Below, one piece after another: positions 53,579-62,527 of a DNA stretch of 64,000 bases. Both the position numbers and the translations under genes were made by a program. The stretch lies in the NCBI GenBank assembly GCA_035409945.1, contig DAONQC010000001.1, positions 248,001 through 312,000 of the forward strand. Reading direction: 5' to 3'. The notes beneath the pieces were generated by a model. That model did not search any database and was not told where the DNA came from. It was given only the letters and a program-made list of their open reading frames with translations. Every line of letters begins with the position of its first letter. The stretch's first letter is position 1. This DNA comes from MWEH01 sp035409945 (lineage in GTDB: Bacteria; Bacillota; Clostridia; Christensenellales; DTU072).

Positions 53579-55564
53579 TTACCCTCCAAGCCTTTCTGCG
53601 AAAGTATCTACTCTATTAAAGTTTGCATTCTCACTGATATATTCCTTTCGGGGTCCTGTTTCTTTACCCATTAAGATTGAAATCATTCTATCCGCTTCCG
53701 CTGCATCTTCAATTGTCACTCTTTGTAGCGTTCTTGTTTTAGGATTTAATGTGGTTTCCCAAAGTTGAGCATATGACATTTCTCCTAATCCTTTATATCT
53801 TTGCAATTTAATTTTATCTCTTCCTTTATTTTCTTCAAGTATCCTATCTAGCTCTTCATCGTCATATGCATACTGAACATTACCTCTTCTTTCTACTCTG
53901 TACAAAGGAGGCATTCCGAGGTAAACATGTCCCTCGGTTATTAACTGTTTCATATAACGATAGAAAAATGTCAATAATAAACTTCTTATATGCTCCCCGT
54001 CAAAATCAGCATCAGCTAAAATAATAATTTTGTGATATTTTAAGTTATCAATGTTAAAATTGGTATCAAAGTCTGTGCCCAAAGCATAAATTAAAGTTTT
54101 AAACTCTTCATTTGCTAAAACTTGATGTTTTTTCGCAGTTTCAGTATTTAACGGTTTCCCTCTTAACGGAAGGACTGCTTGAAAGTTTCTATCCCTCCCT
54201 TGTTTTGCAGAGCCACCTGCGCTATCCCCTTCAACAATAAATAACTCATTTATTTCTGGATTTTTACTAGAACAAGCACTAAACTTGCCTGCTAAAGCCT
54301 GTCCACTCATTGCGTTTTTAGCACGCATGGCATCTTTGGTCTTTTTTTCAGCATCTCTAACTTTGCTAGCATTTATACCCACTTTAGCAATTAGTGCTGG
54401 GATATCTTTGAATTTTGGATTTTCAAAAACCTCAGGAAGCTTTTCATTTAAAATACTTTCCACAAGTCCTTTGATTTCAGGATTCCCTAGCTTTGCCTTC
54501 GTTTGGCCTTCAAACTGCACATTTTGCATTTTTAAGCTCAAAACTGCAGTTAATCCCTCTCTATAATCTTCACCAATTAACTGTGGATCTCTAGCCTTTA
54601 GTAAATTAGTTTTTTTAACATAATCATTCATACATTTTGTGAATGCTTGTTTAAAGCCAGTTTCATGGGTGCCACCTTCTGTAGTTGGAATATTATTAAC
54701 ATATGAAATAATATTTTCTACAGGAGAGTCATTGTATTGAAAAGCTAGCTCAAGCTCAAACCTATCTGCTTCTCCTTTTATGTAAACGACTTTGTCAGAA
54801 AGTCTTGTTTTTGCTTCGTTTAGGCTGTTTACAAAATCGGCTATTCCTCCCTTGAAATAGTATTCAACTCGCTTAACTTGGCCGTCCTCATCTATTTCCC
54901 TTCTATCTTCAAATATCATTTTTACGCCTCTATTTAAAAAGGCTAATTCTTTAAGACGTCTTCTTATGGTAGTGCCGTCGAGTTTTGCACTCCCGAAAAT
55001 ATCTGAATCTGGTAAAAAAGTAACTTTTGTCCCACGTTTTTTAGTTTTGCCTATCTCTTTAATCGGGCCTTTACTAACACCGCTATGATAAACATCTTTT
55101 TCTTTATATGTATAAAACTCTTGAAAATATTCTTTTTTATCTCTATAAACTTCAACTTTACACCATTTTGATAGTGCGTTAGTTACTGCAGCGCCAACAC
55201 CGTGTAAGCCACCAGAAAACACGTAGTCTTTATTGACAAATTTACCACCTGCATGAAGTTTTGTATATACCAGCTCTACCCCGCTAATTTTATATTTTGG
55301 ATGAATGTCCGTAGGTATTCCTCGTCCGTTATCTTCAACAGAAACTGATTCGTCTTCGTATATAGTCACTGCTACTGTGTCTGCATAACCATTTGCTGCT
55401 TCATCCATAGCGTTGTCAACTATTTCCCAAAGAATATGGTGTAAGCCTTTTGAACCTGTTGTACCTATATACATACCTGGTCTCAACCTAACAGCTTCTA
55501 AGCCCTCTAGCATGACTAAATCATCTATTCCGTATTCCGTTTTACTGCTTCTTTTGTCTGCCAT
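53579..55564 (-). CDS. parE: Type IIA topoisomerase subunit B (ParE/GyrB)
   Basis: The 661-residue ATPase and TOPRIM subunit. The GHKL ATPase carries EIVDNAMDEA with the catalytic Glu, EDNGRGIP and GGLHGVGAAVTNAL. The transducer domain follows (about residues 220-390), then the TOPRIM part with EGDSAGGSAKQGRDR and DADFDGEHI (DADVDG is more common). The end YKGLGEMSYAQLWETT is typical, with no large insertion. AGGAGG eight bases before the ATG is a near-perfect ribosome binding site, and a promoter with TTGACA is seen upstream. The downstream gene parC starts seven bases after the stop. I name it parE because of the missing GyrA box in its partner; gyrB cannot be excluded. Confidence 0.88.
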   Translation of the reverse strand: MADKRSSKTEYGIDDLVMLEGLEAVRLRPGMYIGTTGSKGLHHILWEIVDNAMDEAANGYADTVAVTIYEDESVSVEDNGRGIPTDIHPKYKISGVELVYTKLHAGGKFVNKDYVFSGGLHGVGAAVTNALSKWCKVEVYRDKKEYFQEFYTYKEKDVYHSGVSKGPIKEIGKTKKRGTKVTFLPDSDIFGSAKLDGTTIRRRLKELAFLNRGVKMIFEDRREIDEDGQVKRVEYYFKGGIADFVNSLNEAKTRLSDKVVYIKGEADRFELELAFQYNDSPVENIISYVNNIPTTEGGTHETGFKQAFTKCMNDYVKKTNLLKARDPQLIGEDYREGLTAVLSLKMQNVQFEGQTKAKLGNPEIKGLVESILNEKLPEVFENPKFKDIPALIAKVGINASKVRDAEKKTKDAMRAKNAMSGQALAGKFSACSSKNPEINELFIVEGDSAGGSAKQGRDRNFQAVLPLRGKPLNTETAKKHQVLANEEFKTLIYALGTDFDTNFNIDNLKYHKIIILADADFDGEHIRSLLLTFFYRYMKQLITEGHVYLGMPPLYRVERRGNVQYAYDDEELDRILEENKGRDKIKLQRYKGLGEMSYAQLWETTLNPKTRTLQRVTIEDAAEADRMISILMGKETGPRKEYISENANFNRVDTFAERLGG

Positions 55565-55605
55565 GTTGCCTCCTAAAATTATGATTAGTTAAAAACTTCC
55601 AAACA

Positions 55606-55635
55606 AGTTTATCAAAATGCTAGATTTTGTGTCAA
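55606..55635 (-). promoter_or_regulatory. Probable promoter of parE-parC
   Basis: TTGACA (55630-55635), an 18-base spacer and TAAACT (55606-55611) on the minus strand, between the terminator of the upstream operon and the parE ribosome binding site. Confidence 0.5.
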
Positions 55636-55653
55636 CTTAGCATTTTTTAACGT

Positions 55654-55683
55654 AAAAAAAGGTTCGCGAGAAGCGAGCCTTTA
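55654..55683 (-). terminator. Terminator of the ppx-to-GH36 gene series
   Basis: AAAGGCTCGC, loop TTCTC and GCGAACCTTT form a stem with one G-T pair on the minus strand and run into seven T residues. It follows the GH36 stop at 55701. Confidence 0.88.
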
Positions 55684-55700
55684 TCTAGTGTCCATAAATA

Positions 55701-57362
55701 TTAAAGTTCAGTCCCAGTTTTCAAATCAAAACTAAACTTTTTCTGTTCTCCATCTTGCAAATACTTAATTGTATAACATTTATCTTCATCGCAAGTAACA
55801 GAAATAATCATAGCATTTGATTTCGCAAATGCTTTTTTGGCTAAAGCTAATGCATCGTCGCCATAATCAGCTACGTTTTCGCTTACAAATAAAACACTAC
55901 CAAATAAGTTATTTACTTTAGCTAATATCTTTTTCTGCTCTAGTGTGAATTTTAAATTAGTGTCTCTGAAGAAGAACACATCTGGGTCGTTTAAGAAGAC
56001 TCTACCGTTTAAATGTCTTCTCGAAATCGTGTTTGTCATTGAATTTTGTACGCTTGGAATTTCATTATTGACGTGAAGTTTGTTATAGAACCTAGGCTTG
56101 TATTGCAAATCCATGTCGCAACCTATTCTACAAGCATCTACGAGACCAAATGCTGGACCTAGGGGTACTCCACAACCTAATATAAGTTTTTCTCCCGCAC
56201 ATTCTCTTAAAAACTCCATAGCTTCGCACATTATTTGCCCACGGCTTTTTCCGTTTCTTGGCAACATACATTGGCTATATAGAAAATCTAATTTGAACAT
56301 ATCAAAATTCCAATCGTTTGCAATCACATCAAAAAAGTTTTTAATGTATTCGCGAACAGCTTTAATTTCTATATCTAATACATATGCGCCACCCCATCCT
56401 ACACATCCTATTATGGGTTTCCCTTTTTCATTTTTTATAAACCAATCAGGGTGCTCCTTTACTAGTTTCGATTTTCTTTGCACATTAAATGGAGCTAGCC
56501 AAATGCCTGCTAAATATCCCTTCTTATGTACTTTCTCTGCAATTTTTTTCATTCCGATTGGGAATTTTTCTTCATTTTTAGATGTCCATTCACCTATGAA
56601 AGGCTGGTAGCCATCATCTATTTGGAATATATTAACTACATCTTTAACCCTATCTAATCCATCTAAATCTCTTAAGATTATTTTTTCGTCGATGGTTCCA
56701 AAATAATTGTACCAACTTGTATAACCAGCCAAGTGGTCAATTTTACTCGGCTTTGATATATTTAATGCTGCAAAATACTTGTCAAACACACCGTCATATA
56801 ACCCTTCTATTCTTATAATGTTAAGTAGTTCGTAAGGCTTAGATATAATGACACCTTCAACGTCTTTTACAACCTTTAATTTATTAGAATTCATATCAGC
56901 ATGGAAAATAGTATAGCCTGTTTTTTCATTTAACGAACCGTAAAAGCAAAGTTCATCAGACGAGTCTTTAGTTATGTATGTATAAGTAAAGCTATGGAAC
57001 ATTCCAGCTTTGCTAGGATAATCCACAAAAGAATAATCCCCTGATGTGGCAGCTAATAATTTACCAAAAGGAATAGCTTTTAATATGGGAGTAATTCCCC
57101 TCTGTCTATCATCGCTTCTTGCCTCATAACTTGTGGTCCAGGACTGATATCCGTTTATGTAAAAGCGGCTTTCCGGGTCATATTCATAATTATATGATAG
57201 TTCCAGTGCAACAAGCTCTATTTCGGCTTTCGGAATAATATCAAGTTTAACCATATTATCAGAAAAACTTTTTTCAATAACATAGTGTTGATTTTGGTAA
57301 TTATCATCACTAAATAATTTTCCATCTACTTTATATTTTATAAATAATTTACATTCTTTCAT
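55701..57362 (-). CDS. Alpha-galactosidase-like glycoside hydrolase (GH36 / clan GH-D)
   Basis: A 553-residue cytoplasmic enzyme expected to release terminal alpha-linked galactose, for example from raffinose-type sugars. An N-terminal beta-sandwich (about 1-200, with YINGYQSWTTS) precedes a barrel with FQIDDGYQPFIGEW, GIWLAPFNV, FKLDFLYSQC, in which Asp359 is the expected nucleophile, and CRIGCDMDL, in which Asp416 is the expected acid/base. A small C-terminal sheet ends the protein. No signal peptide is present, so an importer is implied. GGGGAG lies seven bases before the ATG. The valS gene ends 28 bases upstream, and a terminator follows. The fold assignment is firm, but alpha-galactosidase versus another GH36 activity is not decided. 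Confidence 0.82.
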   Translation of the reverse strand: MKECKLFIKYKVDGKLFSDDNYQNQHYVIEKSFSDNMVKLDIIPKAEIELVALELSYNYEYDPESRFYINGYQSWTTSYEARSDDRQRGITPILKAIPFGKLLAATSGDYSFVDYPSKAGMFHSFTYTYITKDSSDELCFYGSLNEKTGYTIFHADMNSNKLKVVKDVEGVIISKPYELLNIIRIEGLYDGVFDKYFAALNISKPSKIDHLAGYTSWYNYFGTIDEKIILRDLDGLDRVKDVVNIFQIDDGYQPFIGEWTSKNEEKFPIGMKKIAEKVHKKGYLAGIWLAPFNVQRKSKLVKEHPDWFIKNEKGKPIIGCVGWGGAYVLDIEIKAVREYIKNFFDVIANDWNFDMFKLDFLYSQCMLPRNGKSRGQIMCEAMEFLRECAGEKLILGCGVPLGPAFGLVDACRIGCDMDLQYKPRFYNKLHVNNEIPSVQNSMTNTISRRHLNGRVFLNDPDVFFFRDTNLKFTLEQKKILAKVNNLFGSVLFVSENVADYGDDALALAKKAFAKSNAMIISVTCDEDKCYTIKYLQDGEQKKFSFDLKTGTEL

Positions 57363-57390
57363 TTTTAATCTCCCCTAAATATATTTTTAA

Positions 57391-60018
57391 CTAGCGAATT
57401 ACCTCTTTAAGAGATCTTTCTAGCTTTGCCATTTTTTCTCTATTTGCTATAAGTTTTTCTTTTTCAGCTTCTACTAAGTGAGCTGGTGCTTTGGCTAAAA
57501 AACCTTGATTGTTTAGCATAGATTCATTTCGTTTAATCTCTTTTTCTAACTGCTCTATTTCTTTTTTTAATCTTGCCGCTTCTTTTTCAAAATCAACCAT
57601 TTCACCGAGCGGTATTAAAACTTCTATATCCTGAATTACCATACTCACAACTTTTTCATTTATATCTTCTTTATTGGCTATAAATGAAACACCTGTAACC
57701 CCTGCTAGACGCTTTATGTACTCCTGGTTATTAACTATGTTGGCGATATTTTTATCACTGGTTGACTTTAATACAAATACAGATAATTTTTTACCTGGGT
57801 CTACATTCATTTCTGCTCGTATATTACGAATATTACGCACAATCTCTTTTACAGTTTCAAAATCTAAGTAACTATCTTTATAAACAAGCTTTTTGTCATG
57901 CGTTGGATATTCGGCTACCATAATTGTGTTCTTCTCATCGGTAGCTGACCATATTCTTTCGGTCACAAATGGAATAAATGGGTGAAGTAGTTTTAGTATA
58001 TTTTTAAGCATAAATAATAGGACACCTTGAGTTGCTTCTTTAGCCTCTTTGTCTTCACCATATAACGCACTTTTAGAAGCTTCTATATACCAATCGCAAA
58101 AATCCGACCATACAAAATCATATAGTTTACTCGCTACAAGACCTAAATCATAGCTTTTGAAATTCCTATTAACTTCCTTTGTTAGTATATTAAACTTATG
58201 TACTATCCACTTATCTGCAGAACTCTTTGGTTTAAATGCTGGATTTGTACAATCAGCAGTATTTAATAATACAAATTTCGCTGCGTTCCATAATTTGTTA
58301 ATAAAGTTTCGCGAAGGCTCTATCTTTTCTTCATTAAAACGCACATCTGCTCCTGGCGAAACGCCAATACACAAACTAAGTCTAAGAGCATCTGCGCCAT
58401 ATTTATCTATCATCTCTATTGGGTCAACACCATTACCTAGAGACTTACTCATTTTACGACCTAGACCATCCCTAACTATCCCATGTATCAAAACTTCAGA
58501 AAAAGGCGTTTTCCCCATATGTTCAATACCACTAAAAATCATTCTGGCTACCCAAAAGAAAATAATATCATAACCAGTTACTAATAGGTTAGTTGGATAA
58601 AAACATTTTAAATCTTCAGTATCATCAGGAAAACCTAGTGTAGAAAAAGGCCATAATGCACTACTAAACCAAGTATCTAAAACATCCTCATCTTGCTTTA
58701 AGTTAGTAGATCCACATTTATTACATTTTGTAGGGTCTGTTTTAGATACAATAATTTCACCACAATCTTGACAATACCACGCAGGAATCCTATGCCCCCA
58801 CCAAAGTTGTCTGGAAATACACCAATCTTTTATGTTTTCCATCCAATTAAAGTATGTTTTACTAAACCTATCAGGAATAAACTTCGTTTTATTTTTCTTC
58901 ACCACATCAATTGCTGGCTTTGCAAGTGGCTCCATCTTCACAAACCATTGTTTACTTACTAATGGTTCTATTACAGTTCCACACCTATAACATACTCCAA
59001 CATTGTGCGTATATTTTTCTATTTTTTCGATAAGACCTTGAGACTCTAAATCCTCAACCATTTTTTTACGAGCTGTAAACCTATCTAATCCAACGTATTT
59101 ATACCCGTTTTTATTTATAAATCCCTTGTCATCAATTACAACGATTGTTTCAAGATTGTGTCTAGCCCCAACCTCAAAGTCGTTAGGATCATGTGCAGGC
59201 GTGATTTTAACAGCGCCAGTTCCAAACTCAACTTCTACATAATCGTCAGCAATAATGGGTATTTTCCTATCTGTTAACGGTAAGTTTACATATTTACCGA
59301 TCTTATCTTTATATCTTTTATCTTTTGGATTTACTGCGACAGCGGTATCTCCTAGCATGGTTTCTGGTCTTGTAGTAGCAACAATCATATATCCCGAACC
59401 ATCGGCATAAGGATATCTAATATGCCATAAATGACTATTTTGCTCCTCATATTCCACTTCCGCATCCGATAACGCAGTTAAACAGCTCGGGCACCAATTA
59501 ATTGGTCTTAGCCCTCTGTATATTAATTTCTTTTCATATAAATTAACAAAAACTTCCCTTACAGCTTTAGAACATTTTTCATCCATTGTGAAAGCTTCTC
59601 TCGACCAATCACAAGAACTACCTAACCTTCTAAGTTGTTTTGAAATTCTTCCACCGTAAGTTTCCTTCCACTGATAAGCTCTTTGTAAAAACTCTTCCCT
59701 ACCTAATTCTTCTTTACTTGTCCCTTCGGATTTTAATAAATCAACAATTTTAACTTCTGTAGCTATGCTGGCATGGTCAGTTCCAGGTAACCAGAGTGCA
59801 GAAAATCCTTGCATGCGTTTATGCCTAATAACTATATCTTGTAAAGTATTATCTAACGCATGTCCCATATGTAACTGCCCCGTTATATTTGGTGGTGGCA
59901 TCATTATGGTAAATGGAGTTTTATTCTTATCAATAACTGGTTTAAAGTATCCCTTTGACTCCCAGTTCTCATATATTTTTTGTTCGAATTCTTTTGGCTC
60001 TAGCTTATCTAGTCGCAT
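57391..60018 (-). CDS. valS: Valyl-tRNA synthetase
   Basis: Charges tRNA-Val with valine and edits misactivated threonine. The 875-residue class I enzyme has PPPNITGQLHMGHALD (HIGH motif), a large CP1 editing domain with TTRPETMLGDTAVAV, KMSKSLGNGVDP (KMSKS motif), an anticodon-binding domain and a C-terminal coiled coil (FEKEAARLKKEIEQLEKEI) typical of ValS. Two CxxC-type pairs (CYRCG, CQDCG with CNKCG) suggest bound zinc. AGGAG stands nine bases before the ATG. No T-box leader is present; pgsA ends only 38 bases upstream, so expression depends on the operon. Confidence 0.97.
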   Translation of the reverse strand: MRLDKLEPKEFEQKIYENWESKGYFKPVIDKNKTPFTIMMPPPNITGQLHMGHALDNTLQDIVIRHKRMQGFSALWLPGTDHASIATEVKIVDLLKSEGTSKEELGREEFLQRAYQWKETYGGRISKQLRRLGSSCDWSREAFTMDEKCSKAVREVFVNLYEKKLIYRGLRPINWCPSCLTALSDAEVEYEEQNSHLWHIRYPYADGSGYMIVATTRPETMLGDTAVAVNPKDKRYKDKIGKYVNLPLTDRKIPIIADDYVEVEFGTGAVKITPAHDPNDFEVGARHNLETIVVIDDKGFINKNGYKYVGLDRFTARKKMVEDLESQGLIEKIEKYTHNVGVCYRCGTVIEPLVSKQWFVKMEPLAKPAIDVVKKNKTKFIPDRFSKTYFNWMENIKDWCISRQLWWGHRIPAWYCQDCGEIIVSKTDPTKCNKCGSTNLKQDEDVLDTWFSSALWPFSTLGFPDDTEDLKCFYPTNLLVTGYDIIFFWVARMIFSGIEHMGKTPFSEVLIHGIVRDGLGRKMSKSLGNGVDPIEMIDKYGADALRLSLCIGVSPGADVRFNEEKIEPSRNFINKLWNAAKFVLLNTADCTNPAFKPKSSADKWIVHKFNILTKEVNRNFKSYDLGLVASKLYDFVWSDFCDWYIEASKSALYGEDKEAKEATQGVLLFMLKNILKLLHPFIPFVTERIWSATDEKNTIMVAEYPTHDKKLVYKDSYLDFETVKEIVRNIRNIRAEMNVDPGKKLSVFVLKSTSDKNIANIVNNQEYIKRLAGVTGVSFIANKEDINEKVVSMVIQDIEVLIPLGEMVDFEKEAARLKKEIEQLEKEIKRNESMLNNQGFLAKAPAHLVEAEKEKLIANREKMAKLERSLKEVIR

Positions 60019-60056
60019 GTATATTTACTCCTCGTGTTTTTTTAAGTTAAAAGTTC

Positions 60057-60818
60057 TTATTGCGTAGAGACATTATCGTCATTACTTAACTTCTTTTCTT
60101 CTTTAAGACTAGCGATAACTTCTTTATAATTTACATCCTCCATGCCCTCTGTTTCGCGAATGGTTTTCATTTTACCAAACACATCGTTTGGGTCAAGCTT
60201 GTTTTTTAAAGATGCTATCATTACCTTGAAGTGTGGTATAGCTTGATGCAAATATCCAAAAAATGCAACATATGTTATAATCACAGCCACTCCAATAACT
60301 ATCCAATCTAGATAAAAAACCTTAGCTCTAAATAGCGGATGGAAAAATGACATACAAACGCCTATTGATAAAACAACACTTGCTATTTTACCAGTCATAT
60401 TTGCCTTTATAGGTGTACTATATTTAAGCAAAAACAACCCGCCTAATATCATTAATGCTTCCTTTAGCAATATTGCAACCAAAAAAGCCCAGTGAACAAA
60501 CCCTAAAATAACCAAAGATAGTAAAGTTGTCACATGCATAAGCTTATCCGCAATCGGGTCTAAAGCCGCTCCAAGATCGGATGTTTGATTGAACTTTCTA
60601 GCAATCCAGCCATCAAATAGATCTGATGTTGCTGCAACAAGCAAAATAATTAACCCAATAAGAGGAATTCCTACTTCTCCTAAATCCAATATGTTAAATG
60701 TTATGTACGTATTTTTATCTAAAGTACACCACATAATAAACGGTATACACAAAATCCTAAAAAAAGTTATTATATTAGGAATTGTCCATATTTGCGATTT
60801 AATTTCTTCGTTTTTCAT
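60057..60818 (-). CDS. pgsA: CDP-diacylglycerol--glycerol-3-phosphate 3-phosphatidyltransferase
   Basis: Makes phosphatidylglycerol phosphate from CDP-diacylglycerol and glycerol-3-phosphate at the membrane. The CDP-alcohol motif D-G-x2-A-R-x8-G-x3-D-x3-D is complete in DGWIARKFNQTSDLGAALD followed by PIAD. Five to six hydrophobic segments fit the fold. The 253-residue length includes an acidic C-terminal tail of about 50 residues (KLDPNDVFGKM onwards) that is longer than usual. The start at 60818 (MKNEEIKSQIWTIPN) is supported by GGGGAG eight bases before it; an earlier frame start exists at 60860. It lies between the mreB-like gene and valS, all in one direction. Confidence 0.92.
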   Translation of the reverse strand: MKNEEIKSQIWTIPNIITFFRILCIPFIMWCTLDKNTYITFNILDLGEVGIPLIGLIILLVAATSDLFDGWIARKFNQTSDLGAALDPIADKLMHVTTLLSLVILGFVHWAFLVAILLKEALMILGGLFLLKYSTPIKANMTGKIASVVLSIGVCMSFFHPLFRAKVFYLDWIVIGVAVIITYVAFFGYLHQAIPHFKVMIASLKNKLDPNDVFGKMKTIRETEGMEDVNYKEVIASLKEEKKLSNDDNVSTQ

Positions 60819-60969
60819 AATTTTTACTCCCCACCTAGTGTAATAATATTCATACACCACCTAAAACAGTTTACACCTTTTTAATAAATGAATAAAACAT
60901 TTTTTGTATATACTCTGGTTTGCATTTTTTAATATATTGCTTTTTATGCAATTTTTGACCAGAATAATT
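60819..60969. other. AT-rich spacer with an imperfect inverted repeat
   Basis: Between the mreB-like gene and pgsA, CTGGT plus TTGCAT at one end and ATGCAA plus ACCAG at the other (60915-60962) form an interrupted inverted repeat. It lacks a T run on the minus strand, so it is not a standard terminator. I see no convincing promoter, though pgsA probably has one here. Confidence 0.4.
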
Positions 60970-61971
60970 TTATCTCTTATTCCCTAATATCGCCTCGTAC
61001 TTATTTGTAGTTTCATTAACAATCAAACTCATACCGTTAACTGTAGCTATTGTCGGACGAGGTGCAACTTTTACTGGCAAATATAGATACCTTGCTAGAA
61101 AGTCAGTCAACCCTCTCATTTCTGCTCCCCCACCAGCTATTAAGACTCCATTTTCTGATATCTCAGCAAGTGTTGTGGCTGGGATAGTTGTTAGTAAGCT
61201 CTCTAACACCTCGACAAGTTTTTTATACATAGCAGTAATGCTTGGCCTGATGTGTTCAGCCTTAATCTCTATTTTCCGCATTTTCTGATCTATTATATCC
61301 TGCCCGATTACATCCATTGTGGATGTGTCATTTTCATACAGGGTGCCAATACCCATTTTAAGTTTTTCTGCAGTAGCACTACTGATTTTTAAATTATATT
61401 TTTCAAGTGCCATTGTTTTTATATCATCGTTAATAGTATTACCAGCTAAGTTTACAGTTAGTCCTGTCACTATTCCTGTTTCATCAATAACTCCCAGTTC
61501 AGTTACTCCTGCACCAAAAAGCGCCACAAGAGTGCTTCCTTTTGTGTAAGGAAGTAAACCTAGCATGCTTTCTATTATTGTCACATCATTTCTACCTGCC
61601 TTGACTACTGCACTCTCCATCAGTTCTCTTTCAGCTATTGACAGTCCGCAAGGGATTAGTACATATACTCTTGCGCTATCTGCAAATCGTTTAGGCAAAT
61701 ACTTACTCAAAATATCTTTAATTATCAAGCTCATCGCATCGACATTGGTTACAACACCCTCTTCAACTGGATGGGTTATGTAACTATGATTTGGAATTTT
61801 ACCTATCATTTTTATAGCGTTGTGTCCGTATGCAAGTAGTTCTAATGTATGGCTTCTTGTCACTATGGCAATACTAGGCTCTCTCACTATACCTGCGTCG
61901 GTAAGTACCGTTATATTTGCAGAACCCATTTCGATAATGACTGTATTGCCTCTTCTACGTTTATTTCTCAT
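60970..61971 (-). CDS. Divergent MreB/actin-like protein, probable degenerate paralogue
   Basis: A 333-residue protein of MreB length and layout. It opens TVIIEMGSANITVLTDAGIV, where MreB has D-L-G-T-A-N. The interdomain and phosphate-2 segment reads VALFGAGVTELGVI where MreB has VVDIGGGTTEVAVI: Asp is Leu151, Gly is Ala154 and Thr is Val156. The adenine-side motif GVLIAGGGAEMRGL is intact, and LYLPVKVAP matches the MreB end. It may therefore bind nucleotide poorly or not hydrolyse it. The gene overlaps maf by 11 bases, and maf-mreB linkage is known in Bacillus, which supports a cell-shape role. It may be a regulatory partner of a canonical MreB elsewhere (inference). Confidence 0.8.
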   Translation of the reverse strand: MRNKRRRGNTVIIEMGSANITVLTDAGIVREPSIAIVTRSHTLELLAYGHNAIKMIGKIPNHSYITHPVEEGVVTNVDAMSLIIKDILSKYLPKRFADSARVYVLIPCGLSIAERELMESAVVKAGRNDVTIIESMLGLLPYTKGSTLVALFGAGVTELGVIDETGIVTGLTVNLAGNTINDDIKTMALEKYNLKISSATAEKLKMGIGTLYENDTSTMDVIGQDIIDQKMRKIEIKAEHIRPSITAMYKKLVEVLESLLTTIPATTLAEISENGVLIAGGGAEMRGLTDFLARYLYLPVKVAPRPTIATVNGMSLIVNETTNKYEAILGNKR

Positions 61972-62527
61972 CTACAATCCCGAACCTAACTAAAATGTCT
62001 TTTAATTCATCTTTAGGCATTCCCATTATATTGTAAAAACCCTCTTCCGAATAACCTGAAACAAGCATATTATCCTGTATCCCATAAGATCCTGCTTTAT
62101 CCATATATTCGTAATTATCCAAGTAATACTCGATATCGCTATCCTTTAAATTTTTGAAAACCACATCGGAGCACACTGCTTCTTGAATAATTTTATTCCC
62201 CTTCTTTACTACTAATCCAGAATAAACTTGATGATTTTTATTGGCTAATTCTCTCAACATATTAGCAGCATCTTCACGAGAGGTTGGTTTTCCATAATAG
62301 TTACCGTCTCTATATACTAAAGTGTCGCAAGATATTATCACATCATATTTTTCTGGGTTTTGTACACCAGTTAGCTTTCTATATGCAATTTCTAGTACAG
62401 TATCTTCTGGAGTTTTTCCAACAAAAGACTCCTCGCATTCGCTCCCCTTCGAAACGAACTTATCTCCTATAAGCTGGGAGAGTATCTCTATTCGGCGAGG
62501 GGATTTTGAAGCGAGTAGTATTTTCAT
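61961..62527 (-). CDS. maf: Maf family nucleoside triphosphate pyrophosphatase
   Basis: Maf proteins hydrolyse dTTP, UTP or modified nucleoside triphosphates and delay septation when overproduced. The 188-residue product starts MKILLASKSPRRIEILSQL with the S-x-S-P-R-R motif, followed by VIISCDTLVYRDGNYYGKPT, with the catalytic Asp, and ends with GYSEEGFYNIMGMP, the G-x-x-N-x-M-G-x-P motif. All key residues are present. Its ATG directly follows the ppx stop (TAAATG), and its own end overlaps the start of the mreB-like gene, so the three are likely translated in a coupled way. Confidence 0.95.
   Translation of the reverse strand: MKILLASKSPRRIEILSQLIGDKFVSKGSECEESFVGKTPEDTVLEIAYRKLTGVQNPEKYDVIISCDTLVYRDGNYYGKPTSREDAANMLRELANKNHQVYSGLVVKKGNKIIQEAVCSDVVFKNLKDSDIEYYLDNYEYMDKAGSYGIQDNMLVSGYSEEGFYNIMGMPKDELKDILVRFGIVDEK

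Noticed and set aside
60019..60056. T-box leader before valS
   Set aside because: Only 38 bases separate valS from pgsA, so no T-box can fit.
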